A stretch of 64,000 nt of DNA from TMP-24 sp041397305 (GCA_041397305.1 JAWKWX010000011.1:1-64000), one strand, 5' to 3'; counted from the stretch's first letter, positions 35,200 to 45,118 are shown. Notes: generated by a model not told the origin, from the sequence alone. Translations and numbers: made by a program.

Positions 35200-37245
35200 A
35201 TGATGAAAAATGTTCCCTCCGTATCCGTTACCTATTCACAGAATGGCAATTCGACCAAATCGAACGAGCTGGGCATGCGCGCCATGCAAGAGCGCGCTTA
35301 CGAGAAACGGGGCGAACAGTATCTCCTTATCAAGTCACCGCCCGCATCAGGCAAGAGTCGTGCACTGATGTTTGTCGCGCTCGACAAACTTCACAACCAA
35401 GGCCTGCGGAAAGCGATCATCACGGTGCCCGAGAAATCTATCGGCTCCAGCTTTGCGGATGAACCTCTTTCGAAGTTTGGCTTCTGGACGGATTGGCACG
35501 TCGAGCCGAAATGGAATCTCTGCAATGCGCCTGGCGGCGATGAAGGAAAAGTTGGCGCGGTCAGAACGTTCCTTGACAGTGACGACCAGGTGCTTGTCAC
35601 AACCCATGCCACATTCCGCTTTGCCGTGGACAAGTTTGGGATCGAAGTCTTTGATGATTGCCTGATTGCCGTGGACGAGTTCCACCACGTCTCGGCCAAC
35701 CCTGACAACAAACTCGGCGCTCAACTCGCAGAGTTGATTGCGCGCGACAAGGTCCACGTTGTTGCGATGACGGGCTCATATTTTAGGGGCGATGCTGAAC
35801 CCGTACTGATGCCACATGATGAGGCGCGGTTCGACACAGTGACCTACACCTACTACGAGCAGTTGAATGGCTACAAATATCTGAAACAGCTCGACATCGG
35901 ATACTTTTTCTATTCGGGCGCATACGCCGATGACATTCTCGAAGTGCTTGATCCGAACGAGAAGACAATAATCCATATCCCGAGCGTGAATTCGCGCGAA
36001 AGTACCAAAGACAAGCACCGAGAAGTCGAACACATCATTGATGAGCTCGGCGACTGGCAAGGCACTGATCCAGCAACGGGCTTTCAACTGGTGAAGACGG
36101 CTGAAGGCCGTGTTCTCAGGATTGCCGATCTTGTCGATGATGAACCTTCAAAGCGGGATCGAGTTTCTTCTGCACTGAAGGACCCTACCCAAAAGAACAA
36201 CCGCGATCACGTCGATATCATCATCGCGCTTGGGATGGCCAAGGAAGGGTTCGATTGGGTGTGGTGCGAGCATGCGCTTACGGTCGGGTATCGTGCCAGT
36301 CTCACCGAGATCGTGCAGATCATCGGTCGCGCCACTCGCGATGCCCCAGGAAAAAACCGCGCACGGTTCACAAATCTAATTGCAGAGCCTGACGCCTCGG
36401 AGGAAGCAGTCACTGAGGCTGTGAACGACACGCTGAAGGCCATCGCTGCTAGTCTGCTCATGGAACAGGTACTCGCACCGCGTTTCAACTTCATACCAAA
36501 GAGGCCCGACAGCGAACCAGTTGAAGGCTTCGACTATGGTGAGGGAGGATACGATCCCAATCAGTGCAACGTCGGTTTCAATGAAGACAGCGGTCAATTC
36601 CAGATCGAGATCAAAGGCCTGGTCGAGCCTAAAAGCAAGGAGGCTGAACGCATCTGTCAGGAAGACCTCAACGAGGTCATCGCTGCATTTGTGCAAGACA
36701 AACCGACCGTCGAACGCGGCATGTTCGACGAAGAGCTTGTACCCGAAGAGCTCACACAGGTGCGGATGGGCAAGATCATCAAAGACAAATATCCCGAACT
36801 CGACGATGAAGATCAGGAAGCAATCCGTCAGCATGCCATCGCGGCACTTAACCTAACTCAAAAGGCCAAGGAAGCGGCTCTTGGAAATCAGGAAGACGCA
36901 AAAAGTGCCAACACTGCTTTGATTGATGGCGTGCGGAAATTTGCGATGGACGTGCGTGAACTAGACATCGACCTGATCGATCGGATCAATCCCTTCAGCG
37001 AAGCCTATGCGATTCTTGCCAAGACGATGAGCGAAGCAAGCCTCAAACAGGTTGCGGCGATCATCTCGGCCAAGAAAGTTCAGCTAACGCCCGAGGAAGC
37101 GCGCGACCTCGCCAAGCGGGCGCTCAAGTTCAAGCAGGAACGTGGCAGGCTGCCGTCTATCACGTCCCCCGATGCTTGGGAGAAGCGCATGGCAGAAGGC
37201 GTTGCCTATCTTGCGAGAATGAAGGCGGAGGCCGCGAATGGCTAA
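35200..37245 (+). CDS. Superfamily 2 DEAD/DEAH-type helicase/translocase
   Basis: The 681-residue protein has motif I PPASGKSR at about 46-53, motif Ia (KAIITVPEKSIGSSF), motif II as DEFH in IAVDEFHHVS at about 158, motif III MTGSYFRG, a motif V region IIIALGMAKEGFDWVW and motif VI EIVQIIGRATRDAPGKNRAR at about 370. The C-terminal 250 residues are helical (EEARDLAKRALKFKQERGRL). This is the arrangement of helicase/translocase subunits of restriction-type systems. It begins 2 bp after the preceding stop and overlaps the next gene by 8 bp. Confidence 0.9.
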   Translation: MMKNVPSVSVTYSQNGNSTKSNELGMRAMQERAYEKRGEQYLLIKSPPASGKSRALMFVALDKLHNQGLRKAIITVPEKSIGSSFADEPLSKFGFWTDWHVEPKWNLCNAPGGDEGKVGAVRTFLDSDDQVLVTTHATFRFAVDKFGIEVFDDCLIAVDEFHHVSANPDNKLGAQLAELIARDKVHVVAMTGSYFRGDAEPVLMPHDEARFDTVTYTYYEQLNGYKYLKQLDIGYFFYSGAYADDILEVLDPNEKTIIHIPSVNSRESTKDKHREVEHIIDELGDWQGTDPATGFQLVKTAEGRVLRIADLVDDEPSKRDRVSSALKDPTQKNNRDHVDIIIALGMAKEGFDWVWCEHALTVGYRASLTEIVQIIGRATRDAPGKNRARFTNLIAEPDASEEAVTEAVNDTLKAIAASLLMEQVLAPRFNFIPKRPDSEPVEGFDYGEGGYDPNQCNVGFNEDSGQFQIEIKGLVEPKSKEAERICQEDLNEVIAAFVQDKPTVERGMFDEELVPEELTQVRMGKIIKDKYPELDDEDQEAIRQHAIAALNLTQKAKEAALGNQEDAKSANTALIDGVRKFAMDVRELDIDLIDRINPFSEAYAILAKTMSEASLKQVAAIISAKKVQLTPEEARDLAKRALKFKQERGRLPSITSPDAWEKRMAEGVAYLARMKAEAANG

Positions 37246-38446
37246 GCACTTCACTGACGAAGACGATGCGCTTCTTGCCGAACTTGGTATCGAGGTCGAG
37301 ACGAAGAAGATTGCGGCAAGAACGCCCCAGGAAGAGCGCATCATTGCAGGGTTCGAAGAAATACAACGATTCACCGAGGAGCACCGACGCGCTCCCCAAC
37401 ATGGCGAAGAGCGTGACATCTTCGAACGCATCTATGCTGTTAGACTTGATCGCGTTCGCCAACTCAACGATTGTCGCAAGCTTTTGGAACCGTTTGATCA
37501 TCAAGGGCTTCTCGCTGGCGAACCCGTCTCCAATTCCGAGGTCACAGACGACCTGGATGACGATGCGTTGCTGGCGGAGCTTGGCGTCGAAGCCGAAACC
37601 GCTGAAATAACTGAGCTGCGCCATGTTCGTTCCAGCGCAGAGAAGAGAGCCGCTGAAGAAATCGCCAATCGCGAAAGGTGCGAAGACTTCGAGCGCTTCA
37701 AACCACTGTTCCAGCAAGTACAGAACGAACTCGACACTGGGCTGAGGACAACGCGCCCGTTTGAGAAGAAAGCCGAGATTGCTCCAGGCCGCTTTTTCAT
37801 TGTGGGAGGGCAAAAAGCCTACGTAGCCGCGATGGATGAGGCCTTCTTGACGGCCCAAGGCATGACCGATGCGCGTCTTCGTGTCATCTTCGACAATGGA
37901 ACGGAGAGCAACATGCTAATGCGCTCCCTTCAGCGAGCATTGCATAAGGATGATGCAGGGCGTCGGATCACTGATCCTTCAGCTGGTCCATTGTTTGCCG
38001 ATCATACCGCAGACGGTGACGAAGCAAGCGGCACGATTTACGTACTTCGAAGCAAGTCAGACCTAGCAATAGTGAAAGAAAACCGAAAGGTGTTGCACAA
38101 GATTGGGGTCACAAGTGGGAAGGTTGAACGTCGCATTGCCAATGCTAAGATTGACGCGACATTTCTCCTCGCGGACGTGGAAGTTGTCGCGACCTACGAA
38201 CTCTTCAATATCAATCGCACAAAACTCGAAAATCTTATTCATCGCATCTTCGATGCTGCACGACTGGATATCGAAATCAAAGACCGTTTCGGCAACCCTG
38301 TTGTTCCCCGCGAATGGTTTCTTGTGCCGCTGTCGGTCGTAGATGAAGCAGTAGGTAGAATTAAGGATGCGACAATAAAGGACTATTCATACGACCCCAA
38401 ATCGGCCTCGCTGAAACTCAGAACACAAAAGGGCAAAGCGCAATGA
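37238..38446 (+). CDS. GIY-YIG nuclease family protein (T5orf172-like C-terminal domain)
   Basis: The 402-residue protein has an N-terminal helical part with DEDDALLAELGIEVET, a motif repeated near residue 109 as LDDDALLAELGVEAET, which may tether it to a partner. The C-terminal domain shows GTIYVLRSKSD at about 264, KVLHKIGVTSGKVERRIANA at about 285 (the GIY...YIG equivalents) and RTKLENLIHRIF with the metal-binding glutamate at about 329. The helical repeat followed by GIY-YIG suggests a nuclease recruited to the helicase encoded just upstream. It overlaps the next gene by 4 bp. Confidence 0.85.
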   Translation: MAKHFTDEDDALLAELGIEVETKKIAARTPQEERIIAGFEEIQRFTEEHRRAPQHGEERDIFERIYAVRLDRVRQLNDCRKLLEPFDHQGLLAGEPVSNSEVTDDLDDDALLAELGVEAETAEITELRHVRSSAEKRAAEEIANRERCEDFERFKPLFQQVQNELDTGLRTTRPFEKKAEIAPGRFFIVGGQKAYVAAMDEAFLTAQGMTDARLRVIFDNGTESNMLMRSLQRALHKDDAGRRITDPSAGPLFADHTADGDEASGTIYVLRSKSDLAIVKENRKVLHKIGVTSGKVERRIANAKIDATFLLADVEVVATYELFNINRTKLENLIHRIFDAARLDIEIKDRFGNPVVPREWFLVPLSVVDEAVGRIKDATIKDYSYDPKSASLKLRTQKGKAQ

Positions 38447-41421
38447 GCACAATGGCCGCTCAAGTTGGTTCCGTTTGGCGTCGATGGGATCTCCACCTGC
38501 ATGCGCCAGGCACAAAACTGTCCAACGGTTTCGGCGACGCCGACGAGCCGACTCTGAAGGCGTATGTCAAGCAGCTAGAGGCATCCGACGTTCAGGTCTT
38601 CGGGATCACCGACTACTTTTCCTTCGACAGCTATTTTGCCGTGAAGAAGGCCTATGCAGCGGCATACCCAGATGGCAAAAAGCTTTTCATCCCGAATATC
38701 GAGTTTCGGCTGACCGAAACGATCAGCAAAGATGCTCGTCACGTTCATACCCACGTGCTGATCGATCCGACCCTTGCAACAGAAGCGAAGCTCAAGACCC
38801 TGTTGAGCGATCTCCTGACACACATCACGCGAAACGGAGGGCAGGTTCGGTGCGGTGAGCTGTCGTCGAAGTCGGATTTCGAGCAAGCTACCGTCAGCGT
38901 CACCGAGTTGCGTAAGGCGCTCAAAGGCGTATTTCCCGAGAGCACCGCCTATATGATTGTGACCGCCGCCAACAATGACGGCCTCAAGGGCGTCGATATG
39001 AAGTCCCCGAGAAGCATTTCGATCTCGGACGAGCTTGATAAGGCGAGTGATGCCTTCTTCGGGTCATCGAAGAACACGGAATACTTCCTAAGGACAGATC
39101 GCTACGAGGACAGCTCGCCGTCGGAAAAGAAGCCTGTCTTTTCTGGGTCGGACGCCCATTCTTTGGACGACCTTGCGCGGTTGTCAGGCGACGAGGCAGG
39201 CTACGAAGCAACGTGGATCAAGGCCGACCTGACATTTCGCGGACTGAGGCAAACGCTCTTCGAGCCGAAGGGCCGTGTTCATGTCGGCGAGCAGCCGACA
39301 GTGTTGCAACGACAAGATCAGGACGCAACACGTTTCATCGCAGAGCTTCGGATCGATCAGGTCAAAGGATACGCAGGAGGCAACGGGTCATGGTTCAAGA
39401 ACGTTGTCATACCTTTCAATCCAGAATTAACGGCGATCATCGGCAACAAGGGCAGCGGGAAAAGTGCCGTCGCTGACATTCTCGGCCTTCTCGGCGAGTC
39501 GCGTCAGTCCGAACATTTCTCCTTTCTCACTGACAGGGCACAAAACCGCAAATTTCGCCAAAAAGGTTATGCTGAAAACTTTGTCGGAACGCTGACCTGG
39601 GCAAGTGGCGCGAAGCCCGAGAAACGGCTTGATCAGGACGTTGATCTGCGAAGACCCGAAGTTGTGAAGTATCTGCCCCAGAACTACTTCGAGAGCCTGA
39701 CGAACGAGATAGAGGTCAAGGCTTTCAGGGAAAAAATCGAAGAGGTCGTTTTCTCGCATGTCGAAGAGTCCGACCGCATGGGAAAATCGACATTCTCCGA
39801 ACTCGAAGAGCTGAAGACGGGACAGAGCAAGAGCGATATCAGCGCGTTGAAAGTACGGCTGCGCGATCTGAACAGGGAAATTCTGGAGCTTGAAGAGCAG
39901 GCAGACCCTGCAACAAAGGCCGCGCTCGTCGAGCAGCTCAAGCAAAAACAGGAAGAGCATCGCGTTCTGGAGACGTCGAAGCCTCCTGAAGTTTCAAAGC
40001 CAGAGGGCGAAACCGAACAACAGAAGGCGATAGCTGATGAGATCGGCAAGGTCAGGCAGGGTCTATCCGATCTGGAGAGTCGCGAGAAGGATGCCGTCGA
40101 AAAACTGTCATCACTCAAGAGCGATCTTGTCGGCCTAGGTGACATAAGAGAAGCGGTCACGGGGCTTGATTCGCAAGTCAAAGGCGCCAAAGAGGAACTG
40201 CGGGCGGGTTGCACGCGCTTCGGTTTGGATATCGACGTGATCATCAAGCATCATATCGATACGACGACGATTGACGCCAGAATTACGGAGATATCCGCGA
40301 CGATCAAAGCGCTCGAAGCTGACAATGAAGTGGCCGTCACAGACGCGACAAAGCTTTCATCTCTCGTCAGCGTTCCCGATTTGCGTCGTGCACGCCAATT
40401 CCTTTCGGAAAAATTGAAAGCTTTGCAGGAAACGCTCTCCGCGCCGCAACGCCGCTACCAGCGTTACGTTCAGGCAATGTCCGATCTGACTGCGAAGATG
40501 ATAGGCGTAATGGGCGAGGACGAGAACCCTAAGCCAGGAACGATCAAGGATATCGAGAAGCGCATCAGCTACATTGAGAACGACCTAGCCGCGAAACTTG
40601 AGATAAAAAATTCCGCCCGAGATCAGATTTCCCGTTCAATTTTCGAAGCAAAAAAGAAGGTGCGTGAGTTCTACGAGGCCCTGAAATCGAGCGTGGAAGA
40701 GCGACTGGCAACGGTACGGTCAGACGAATTCGAAGTGACGATTGATGCTTCGTTTGTTCCGTCGCATGAATTTCCCGAGCAATTCTTCGAACTCGTGAAT
40801 CAAGTTTCGATTGGCCCGTTTCGCGGAGCTGCACAGGGTGCCTTGGAGCTTGAAGCGCGCATCACGGATACGGATTGGAACGATGTCGAAAGCGTTCTTG
40901 CGTTCGTCAAAGGCATCATCGCCTCCATTCGAACGGGGGATGTGAGCAAGCAGGTCAAAGACGTTAAGCGCCTATATGATCTGCTGTTTTCATTCGAATA
41001 TTTTGATGCGCGGTACGAGCTTCGGTTGGGTGGCAAGAACCTTAATCAACTTTCGCCAGGCGAGAAGGGTCTGCTGCTTCTTGTCTTCTATCTGCACTTG
41101 GACAAGGAGAAGACGCCGCTGATCATCGACCAACCCGAGGACAACCTCGACAATGATAGTATTTTCAGCGTTCTCGCGACATGTATCAGGCAGGCCAAGA
41201 AGAACCGACAAGTTATCCTTGTAACCCACAATCCCAACCTTGCCGTTGGTGCGGATGCGGAACAAATCTTGTATGTGTCGTTGGATAAAGCGGCCAATTA
41301 CAAGTTCTCGTACGAGTCAGGCTCAATCGAGAATCCGAGGATCAACGACGTAATTGTCAAAATTTTGGAAGGTTCGAAGCCCGCATTTGTGCAGCGACGA
41401 TTAAAGTATCAGATCAAGTAG
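38443..41421 (+). CDS. PHP-domain plus SMC/RecF-like ATPase (TrlF/Ppl-type)
   Basis: The 992-residue protein begins with a PHP-type metal site (WDLHLHAPGT at about 16-25, GITDYFS, HVHTHV and GSDAHSLDDL near 230), then an ABC/SMC-type ATPase: Walker A IGNKGSGKSAVADIL at about 333, a long coiled coil (about 400-760), signature QLSPGEKGLLLL near 868, Walker B PLIIDQPEDNLDN near 891 and an H-loop VTHNPNLA. PHP-fused SMC-like ATPases are annotated as TrlF and include the reported antiphage gene ppl; I rely on memory for those names. Here it is the last gene of a five-gene operon rather than a stand-alone gene. Confidence 0.9.
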   Translation: MSTMAAQVGSVWRRWDLHLHAPGTKLSNGFGDADEPTLKAYVKQLEASDVQVFGITDYFSFDSYFAVKKAYAAAYPDGKKLFIPNIEFRLTETISKDARHVHTHVLIDPTLATEAKLKTLLSDLLTHITRNGGQVRCGELSSKSDFEQATVSVTELRKALKGVFPESTAYMIVTAANNDGLKGVDMKSPRSISISDELDKASDAFFGSSKNTEYFLRTDRYEDSSPSEKKPVFSGSDAHSLDDLARLSGDEAGYEATWIKADLTFRGLRQTLFEPKGRVHVGEQPTVLQRQDQDATRFIAELRIDQVKGYAGGNGSWFKNVVIPFNPELTAIIGNKGSGKSAVADILGLLGESRQSEHFSFLTDRAQNRKFRQKGYAENFVGTLTWASGAKPEKRLDQDVDLRRPEVVKYLPQNYFESLTNEIEVKAFREKIEEVVFSHVEESDRMGKSTFSELEELKTGQSKSDISALKVRLRDLNREILELEEQADPATKAALVEQLKQKQEEHRVLETSKPPEVSKPEGETEQQKAIADEIGKVRQGLSDLESREKDAVEKLSSLKSDLVGLGDIREAVTGLDSQVKGAKEELRAGCTRFGLDIDVIIKHHIDTTTIDARITEISATIKALEADNEVAVTDATKLSSLVSVPDLRRARQFLSEKLKALQETLSAPQRRYQRYVQAMSDLTAKMIGVMGEDENPKPGTIKDIEKRISYIENDLAAKLEIKNSARDQISRSIFEAKKKVREFYEALKSSVEERLATVRSDEFEVTIDASFVPSHEFPEQFFELVNQVSIGPFRGAAQGALELEARITDTDWNDVESVLAFVKGIIASIRTGDVSKQVKDVKRLYDLLFSFEYFDARYELRLGGKNLNQLSPGEKGLLLLVFYLHLDKEKTPLIIDQPEDNLDNDSIFSVLATCIRQAKKNRQVILVTHNPNLAVGADAEQILYVSLDKAANYKFSYESGSIENPRINDVIVKILEGSKPAFVQRRLKYQIK

Positions 41422-44323
41422 ATTTGCCCTTTCCCGTGCATGCTGGAAAACGCACACAGCTGAGGAACTTTCCATACCTGCCTCGGCGTTCGACGAGCCA
41501 TCCATCACCGCATTCTGGGCAGACGGGGAACGTCGCGCCGCAGCTGCAAACCAGCTGCGCGGGGTTTGTAGGATCGTTCCTTGGCAGATCGTGACCACAC
41601 ACGTCGCATGGGTTCAGCTTTTCGCGGCAAAGTCGCCCATGCTCGCATGAATAGTATCCGCGTCCCTTTTTGGTGGCTTGTGCCAACATTCTACCGCCGC
41701 ATTGACCGCAGCGATGTTCAGCGACGCCTGAGGTGCCAAGCTGGGAGACGTCGTACGCTGCGTCTTCAAGCAATTCGCGCACGAATACCGATGGCTTAGC
41801 CCGATCAGCAAGAATTGTAACACTGTGACGTGCGCGGGTCAGCGCAACGTAAAAAAGCCTGCGCTCTTCGGCGTGCTCGAATTTCTCGGGCTGGGGTAGG
41901 ACAAGGTCCAGAAGTGGATCATCGACGATCTCGGACGGGAACCCCATGGTATCGGATTCAGCCCGCAGTATAATGACGTGATCGGCCTCAAGTCCTTTGG
42001 AAGCATGGACCGTCATAAAGCGGATCGAAAAACTTGGATAGTTCTTGGTCAGCGCGGCAAGATTTTTTGGCTTCAAGAAATGATAGCGCCCTAACAACAA
42101 GACGCTGATTTGTTCCGTCTTCGCTTGTGCCAGTTCGTCGAGCGTTTCTTTGAGCGCCGCATCGTGTTGAAAGCGCTCATAGTGCCTGACCTTGATCGCA
42201 GGCTCATTCGCCTTTGATGCCGTGATGACCTTCTTCTCGATTTGCGCAGGATTTTGAAGGACGAAGCGGCGTGCGGGCAAGGCGATCTTGTCGACACTAC
42301 GAAAAGTACGTCCCAGATCGACCGTTCGATGCGCGTCTGTCTTGTCTGCAAACTTGCCGCCAAACTCCTGGCCGAAGTCACGCATAAGGTGGATGTCAGA
42401 GCCTGTGAACCGATAGATCGATTGCCAGTCGTCGCCGACAGCGAAGAGGCGGGCATCATCATGTTGACCCTTGAGCGCTTTCAAAAGGCGCGCGCGGCCC
42501 TCGGAGATGTCCTGGAATTCATCCACGAGAAGGTGGCGATAGAGACTTTGATAGCGCCCAGCCTCCACGTGCTCAGCTGCGCGTATGATCATGTCTTCAA
42601 AATCGATACGTTCTTCAAGTCGCTTTTCGTAGGCGTTGATCAAAGGCTCGAATAATTGAAGGAAGGCTTTGCTGCGCGCACCATCTGAAGATGTATCACT
42701 TCGATCCTGGCATTGTTTGATCGTGGTGCCAGAACTTTTGAAGTGGCGCAGAAAGGTGGCGAGCGTCTGGGTGAACGCATCGACCTGTCCGAGCTCGGTC
42801 AATGTGTCAAATACTTGGTCTTGTGAAACTGGTTTGAGAGTGACGTAAGGTGAAATCTTTTCGGCAAGCGCTTCGGTCAATCTGCCTTCGACCTGTTCAT
42901 AGCTGAAAGTTTCGATAAGGACCGTCCCATGCTCCCGATGAATATTTCGCTTCCACGCCATCCCTTCGAGATATTGATCACGGTCAACATGTGGTGCCGT
43001 GACGAGGTACGCGTCATCTTCAGAACCCTTGGCTTTTCGCACTCCAAAATGTTCGATGTAGACGACGCTTTCGCTGAGGCGAAAATCTGGCGTATAGGCC
43101 CGTCGATCATTCTCGGGCAGTTTGTGTTCGTAGTTAGGCTCATACTCATAGGCAACGCCATTGAGGTAGAGCCAGTTGGCAATCTGCAACTCTTCAAAGC
43201 TCTTCACACGTTCGCCACCGAGCGTGCGAAGGTCATGGGACTCCACATACTGATAATATTCGCTCTTGGTCTTGAAGTCCCACTCGCTCTTGAACGGCTG
43301 GTAGAACTCGGAGAACCACTTTACCAGCAGCGATTTCAGGCCATCGAGCCGCCCGACATCATTGATCAGAATTTCGCGAAGCAAGGCGCGGAATTGAGTG
43401 TCGTCACTGGCGTGTGCGGCAAGCGCGGGTGCGCCGCCTTCGACTTGACCGATGATCTCATATCCGAGCGCATGGAAGGTCAGGGCGTCGACGCTCGCAC
43501 CAGCGCGTTCTTCAATGCGTGCTGCCATCTCCGCGGCAGCGTCTTTGCCAAAGGCCATGAGCAGTATTTCATTCGGTTCCCTAATGCCGCGTTCGATCAG
43601 GTACGCAGCCTTCGCGACGATAACACTCGTCTTTCCTGATCCTGCTCCAGCGAGGACAAGTGACGCGTCCTCGTCTGTCACGACTGCGAGACGTTGTTCA
43701 GGCGTAAGTGGGTTCGACTCGATGGTATCGAAAAAGTCTTTCATCTCGTTGAGCTCAGCATCGATGAATCGTTGAATTGCCTCATCTCGTGCGTCATGCG
43801 GTGCGCTCGCAAACGCTCTGATCTCATTGATGCGCTTCTTTTTGTCTTCGGCCAGTGCGCCATCGGGAATCCCAACAGGCAGCATCTCCGAAAGTGCTGC
43901 CGCGCGCGTCACAAACGGACCAAGCAGACAGGCTGACGGATAGCGCCTCGGGCTTTCCAAACGTGCAACGGCTTTGGCCAACGAAAGGAGTTCATCATCT
44001 GATTGATCGATGATCGCCTCGTAGTATTGGCGAAGTGCCTCTTGAGCAGAGGAGACCAATTGCGCGACGACATTGCTCCTAAGCCCGACGATCTTGATGT
44101 CGGTGCCGTCCTTAAGATGAAAAGTCGCCGCTTGGAAGCCAAGTGCTTTTGTTCGCGTCGGCGATCCCGCGAGCTCGGAGTAGTTCACACGTTTGTCACC
44201 CTTGCCAAGAAAGTTGTAGCCGCCTTCCGTTTGCTCGATGCCCCAATAGGCATGCCCAAGCGGACGCAAGAATATGCCCGCGAGTTGGCTACGTTTCAGC
44301 TGCGCTGCCTTTGCCGCACCCAT
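41414..44323 (-). CDS. UvrD/Rep-type helicase with embedded nuclease-like insert and zinc-ribbon tail
   Basis: The 969-residue superfamily 1 helicase has NPLTPEQRLAVVTDED (Q motif), Walker A AGAGSGKTSVI at about 224, LTFHALGYEI, DEFQDIS (motif II), VGDDWQSIYRFTGSD (motif III), TVHASKGLEADHVII and FYVALTRARHSVTIL (motif VI). An insert at about 400-425 reads YTPDFRLSESVVYIEHFG, the PD-(D/E)XK-like segment of nuclease-containing UvrD relatives. The tail has several CxxC pairs and a topoisomerase-type zinc ribbon (CPECGDGWLVERRGRYGKFL). Its end overlaps that of the PHP-ATPase gene by 8 bp, in convergent orientation. Confidence 0.9.
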   Translation of the reverse strand: MGAAKAAQLKRSQLAGIFLRPLGHAYWGIEQTEGGYNFLGKGDKRVNYSELAGSPTRTKALGFQAATFHLKDGTDIKIVGLRSNVVAQLVSSAQEALRQYYEAIIDQSDDELLSLAKAVARLESPRRYPSACLLGPFVTRAAALSEMLPVGIPDGALAEDKKKRINEIRAFASAPHDARDEAIQRFIDAELNEMKDFFDTIESNPLTPEQRLAVVTDEDASLVLAGAGSGKTSVIVAKAAYLIERGIREPNEILLMAFGKDAAAEMAARIEERAGASVDALTFHALGYEIIGQVEGGAPALAAHASDDTQFRALLREILINDVGRLDGLKSLLVKWFSEFYQPFKSEWDFKTKSEYYQYVESHDLRTLGGERVKSFEELQIANWLYLNGVAYEYEPNYEHKLPENDRRAYTPDFRLSESVVYIEHFGVRKAKGSEDDAYLVTAPHVDRDQYLEGMAWKRNIHREHGTVLIETFSYEQVEGRLTEALAEKISPYVTLKPVSQDQVFDTLTELGQVDAFTQTLATFLRHFKSSGTTIKQCQDRSDTSSDGARSKAFLQLFEPLINAYEKRLEERIDFEDMIIRAAEHVEAGRYQSLYRHLLVDEFQDISEGRARLLKALKGQHDDARLFAVGDDWQSIYRFTGSDIHLMRDFGQEFGGKFADKTDAHRTVDLGRTFRSVDKIALPARRFVLQNPAQIEKKVITASKANEPAIKVRHYERFQHDAALKETLDELAQAKTEQISVLLLGRYHFLKPKNLAALTKNYPSFSIRFMTVHASKGLEADHVIILRAESDTMGFPSEIVDDPLLDLVLPQPEKFEHAEERRLFYVALTRARHSVTILADRAKPSVFVRELLEDAAYDVSQLGTSGVAEHRCGQCGGRMLAQATKKGRGYYSCEHGRLCREKLNPCDVCGHDLPRNDPTNPAQLVCSCGATFPVCPECGDGWLVERRGRYGKFLSCVRFPACTGKGKST

Positions 44324-44494
44324 CGATCAGTAGTAGACCGTCTGGTCTGACGTCTGCGCTTCAGCGCGGCGGCGTGAAGCTCGCGCATCAAACGGAAAAT
44401 TGTCTGACCATTTCTGGTATCTGCTCATCGGATTGGGCCTCATCTCTCCCCCGATGATACAAGGGATGAATAATTTTACAATATTTACAATGTG

Positions 44495-45118
44495 TTATTT
44501 GAGATTCTCGGCTAGAAGATTTTCCAGCGCTTCTTCCAAGCTCGCGCATTTGGTTTTCTTGAGGATTTCGGCTTCGTAGTCTGGCGACAGGGCCGTTTCA
44601 ATGCCATTCTCCTTTGCAGCGATCAGATAGCTGATACCGTCGCGTCCTCGCTCGGCACCTGTGACGCTTCGAATAGCAAGTTCGGCTAGGTGCGTTGCAT
44701 TCAACGGTGTGATGGTCGCGGCGATCTGGGTGTAGAGCACGACATCCAAGCCTGCGAAGTTGGTCAGGCGCTCGACCAGCACAGAATTGTCCGCCACGGG
44801 ATCGGGTCGCTTGTACCGTCGCTTCATGTCGCCAACCTTGCCGATTTCACGGCGATAGAGAATGTCGGCAGCTTCCAGTTCAGATACGCTCATCACGAAA
44901 ATCTGGCCTTTGACATGTGCGCCGCCGCCAGTGATGGGCACCAGGGTTGGCGCACCGCCACGACCGTTGCTGCTGCGCGCAAACTCGACGTGAAAAGGCG
45001 TCATGACGTTCTGGATAATCTTCGTGCGGGCCTTTTCTAGCTCGCCTTTCGGGTCGGAGATCAGAGAGCCATAGGCAAGTATTCCGACCGTTGGTTTGTT
45101 CGGTGCTTCTTCTGTCAT
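44495..45118 (-). CDS. Gamma-glutamylcyclotransferase-fold protein
   Basis: The 207-residue protein starts with VGILAYGSLISDPKGELE, the YGSL loop that binds the gamma-glutamyl or phosphate group in the GGCT/AIG2 fold. It continues with PVTGGGAHVKGQIF-like sequence (LVPITGGGAHVKGQIFVMS) and a strand-rich core. The glutamate general base is likely in SELEAADILYRREIG. Family members cleave gamma-glutamyl amines or peptides. Its role in a mobile island is unclear, and it lies between the UvrD helicase and the antirestriction region. Confidence 0.8.
   Translation of the reverse strand: MTEEAPNKPTVGILAYGSLISDPKGELEKARTKIIQNVMTPFHVEFARSSNGRGGAPTLVPITGGGAHVKGQIFVMSVSELEAADILYRREIGKVGDMKRRYKRPDPVADNSVLVERLTNFAGLDVVLYTQIAATITPLNATHLAELAIRSVTGAERGRDGISYLIAAKENGIETALSPDYEAEILKKTKCASLEEALENLLAENLK

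Noticed and set aside
32037..44323. BREX, DISARM or type I restriction system
   Set aside because: No PglZ, BrxC, BrxL, DrmA/B/C, HsdS or HsdR-type pieces are visible; the helicase, methyltransferase and PHP-ATPase combination does not fit those sets.
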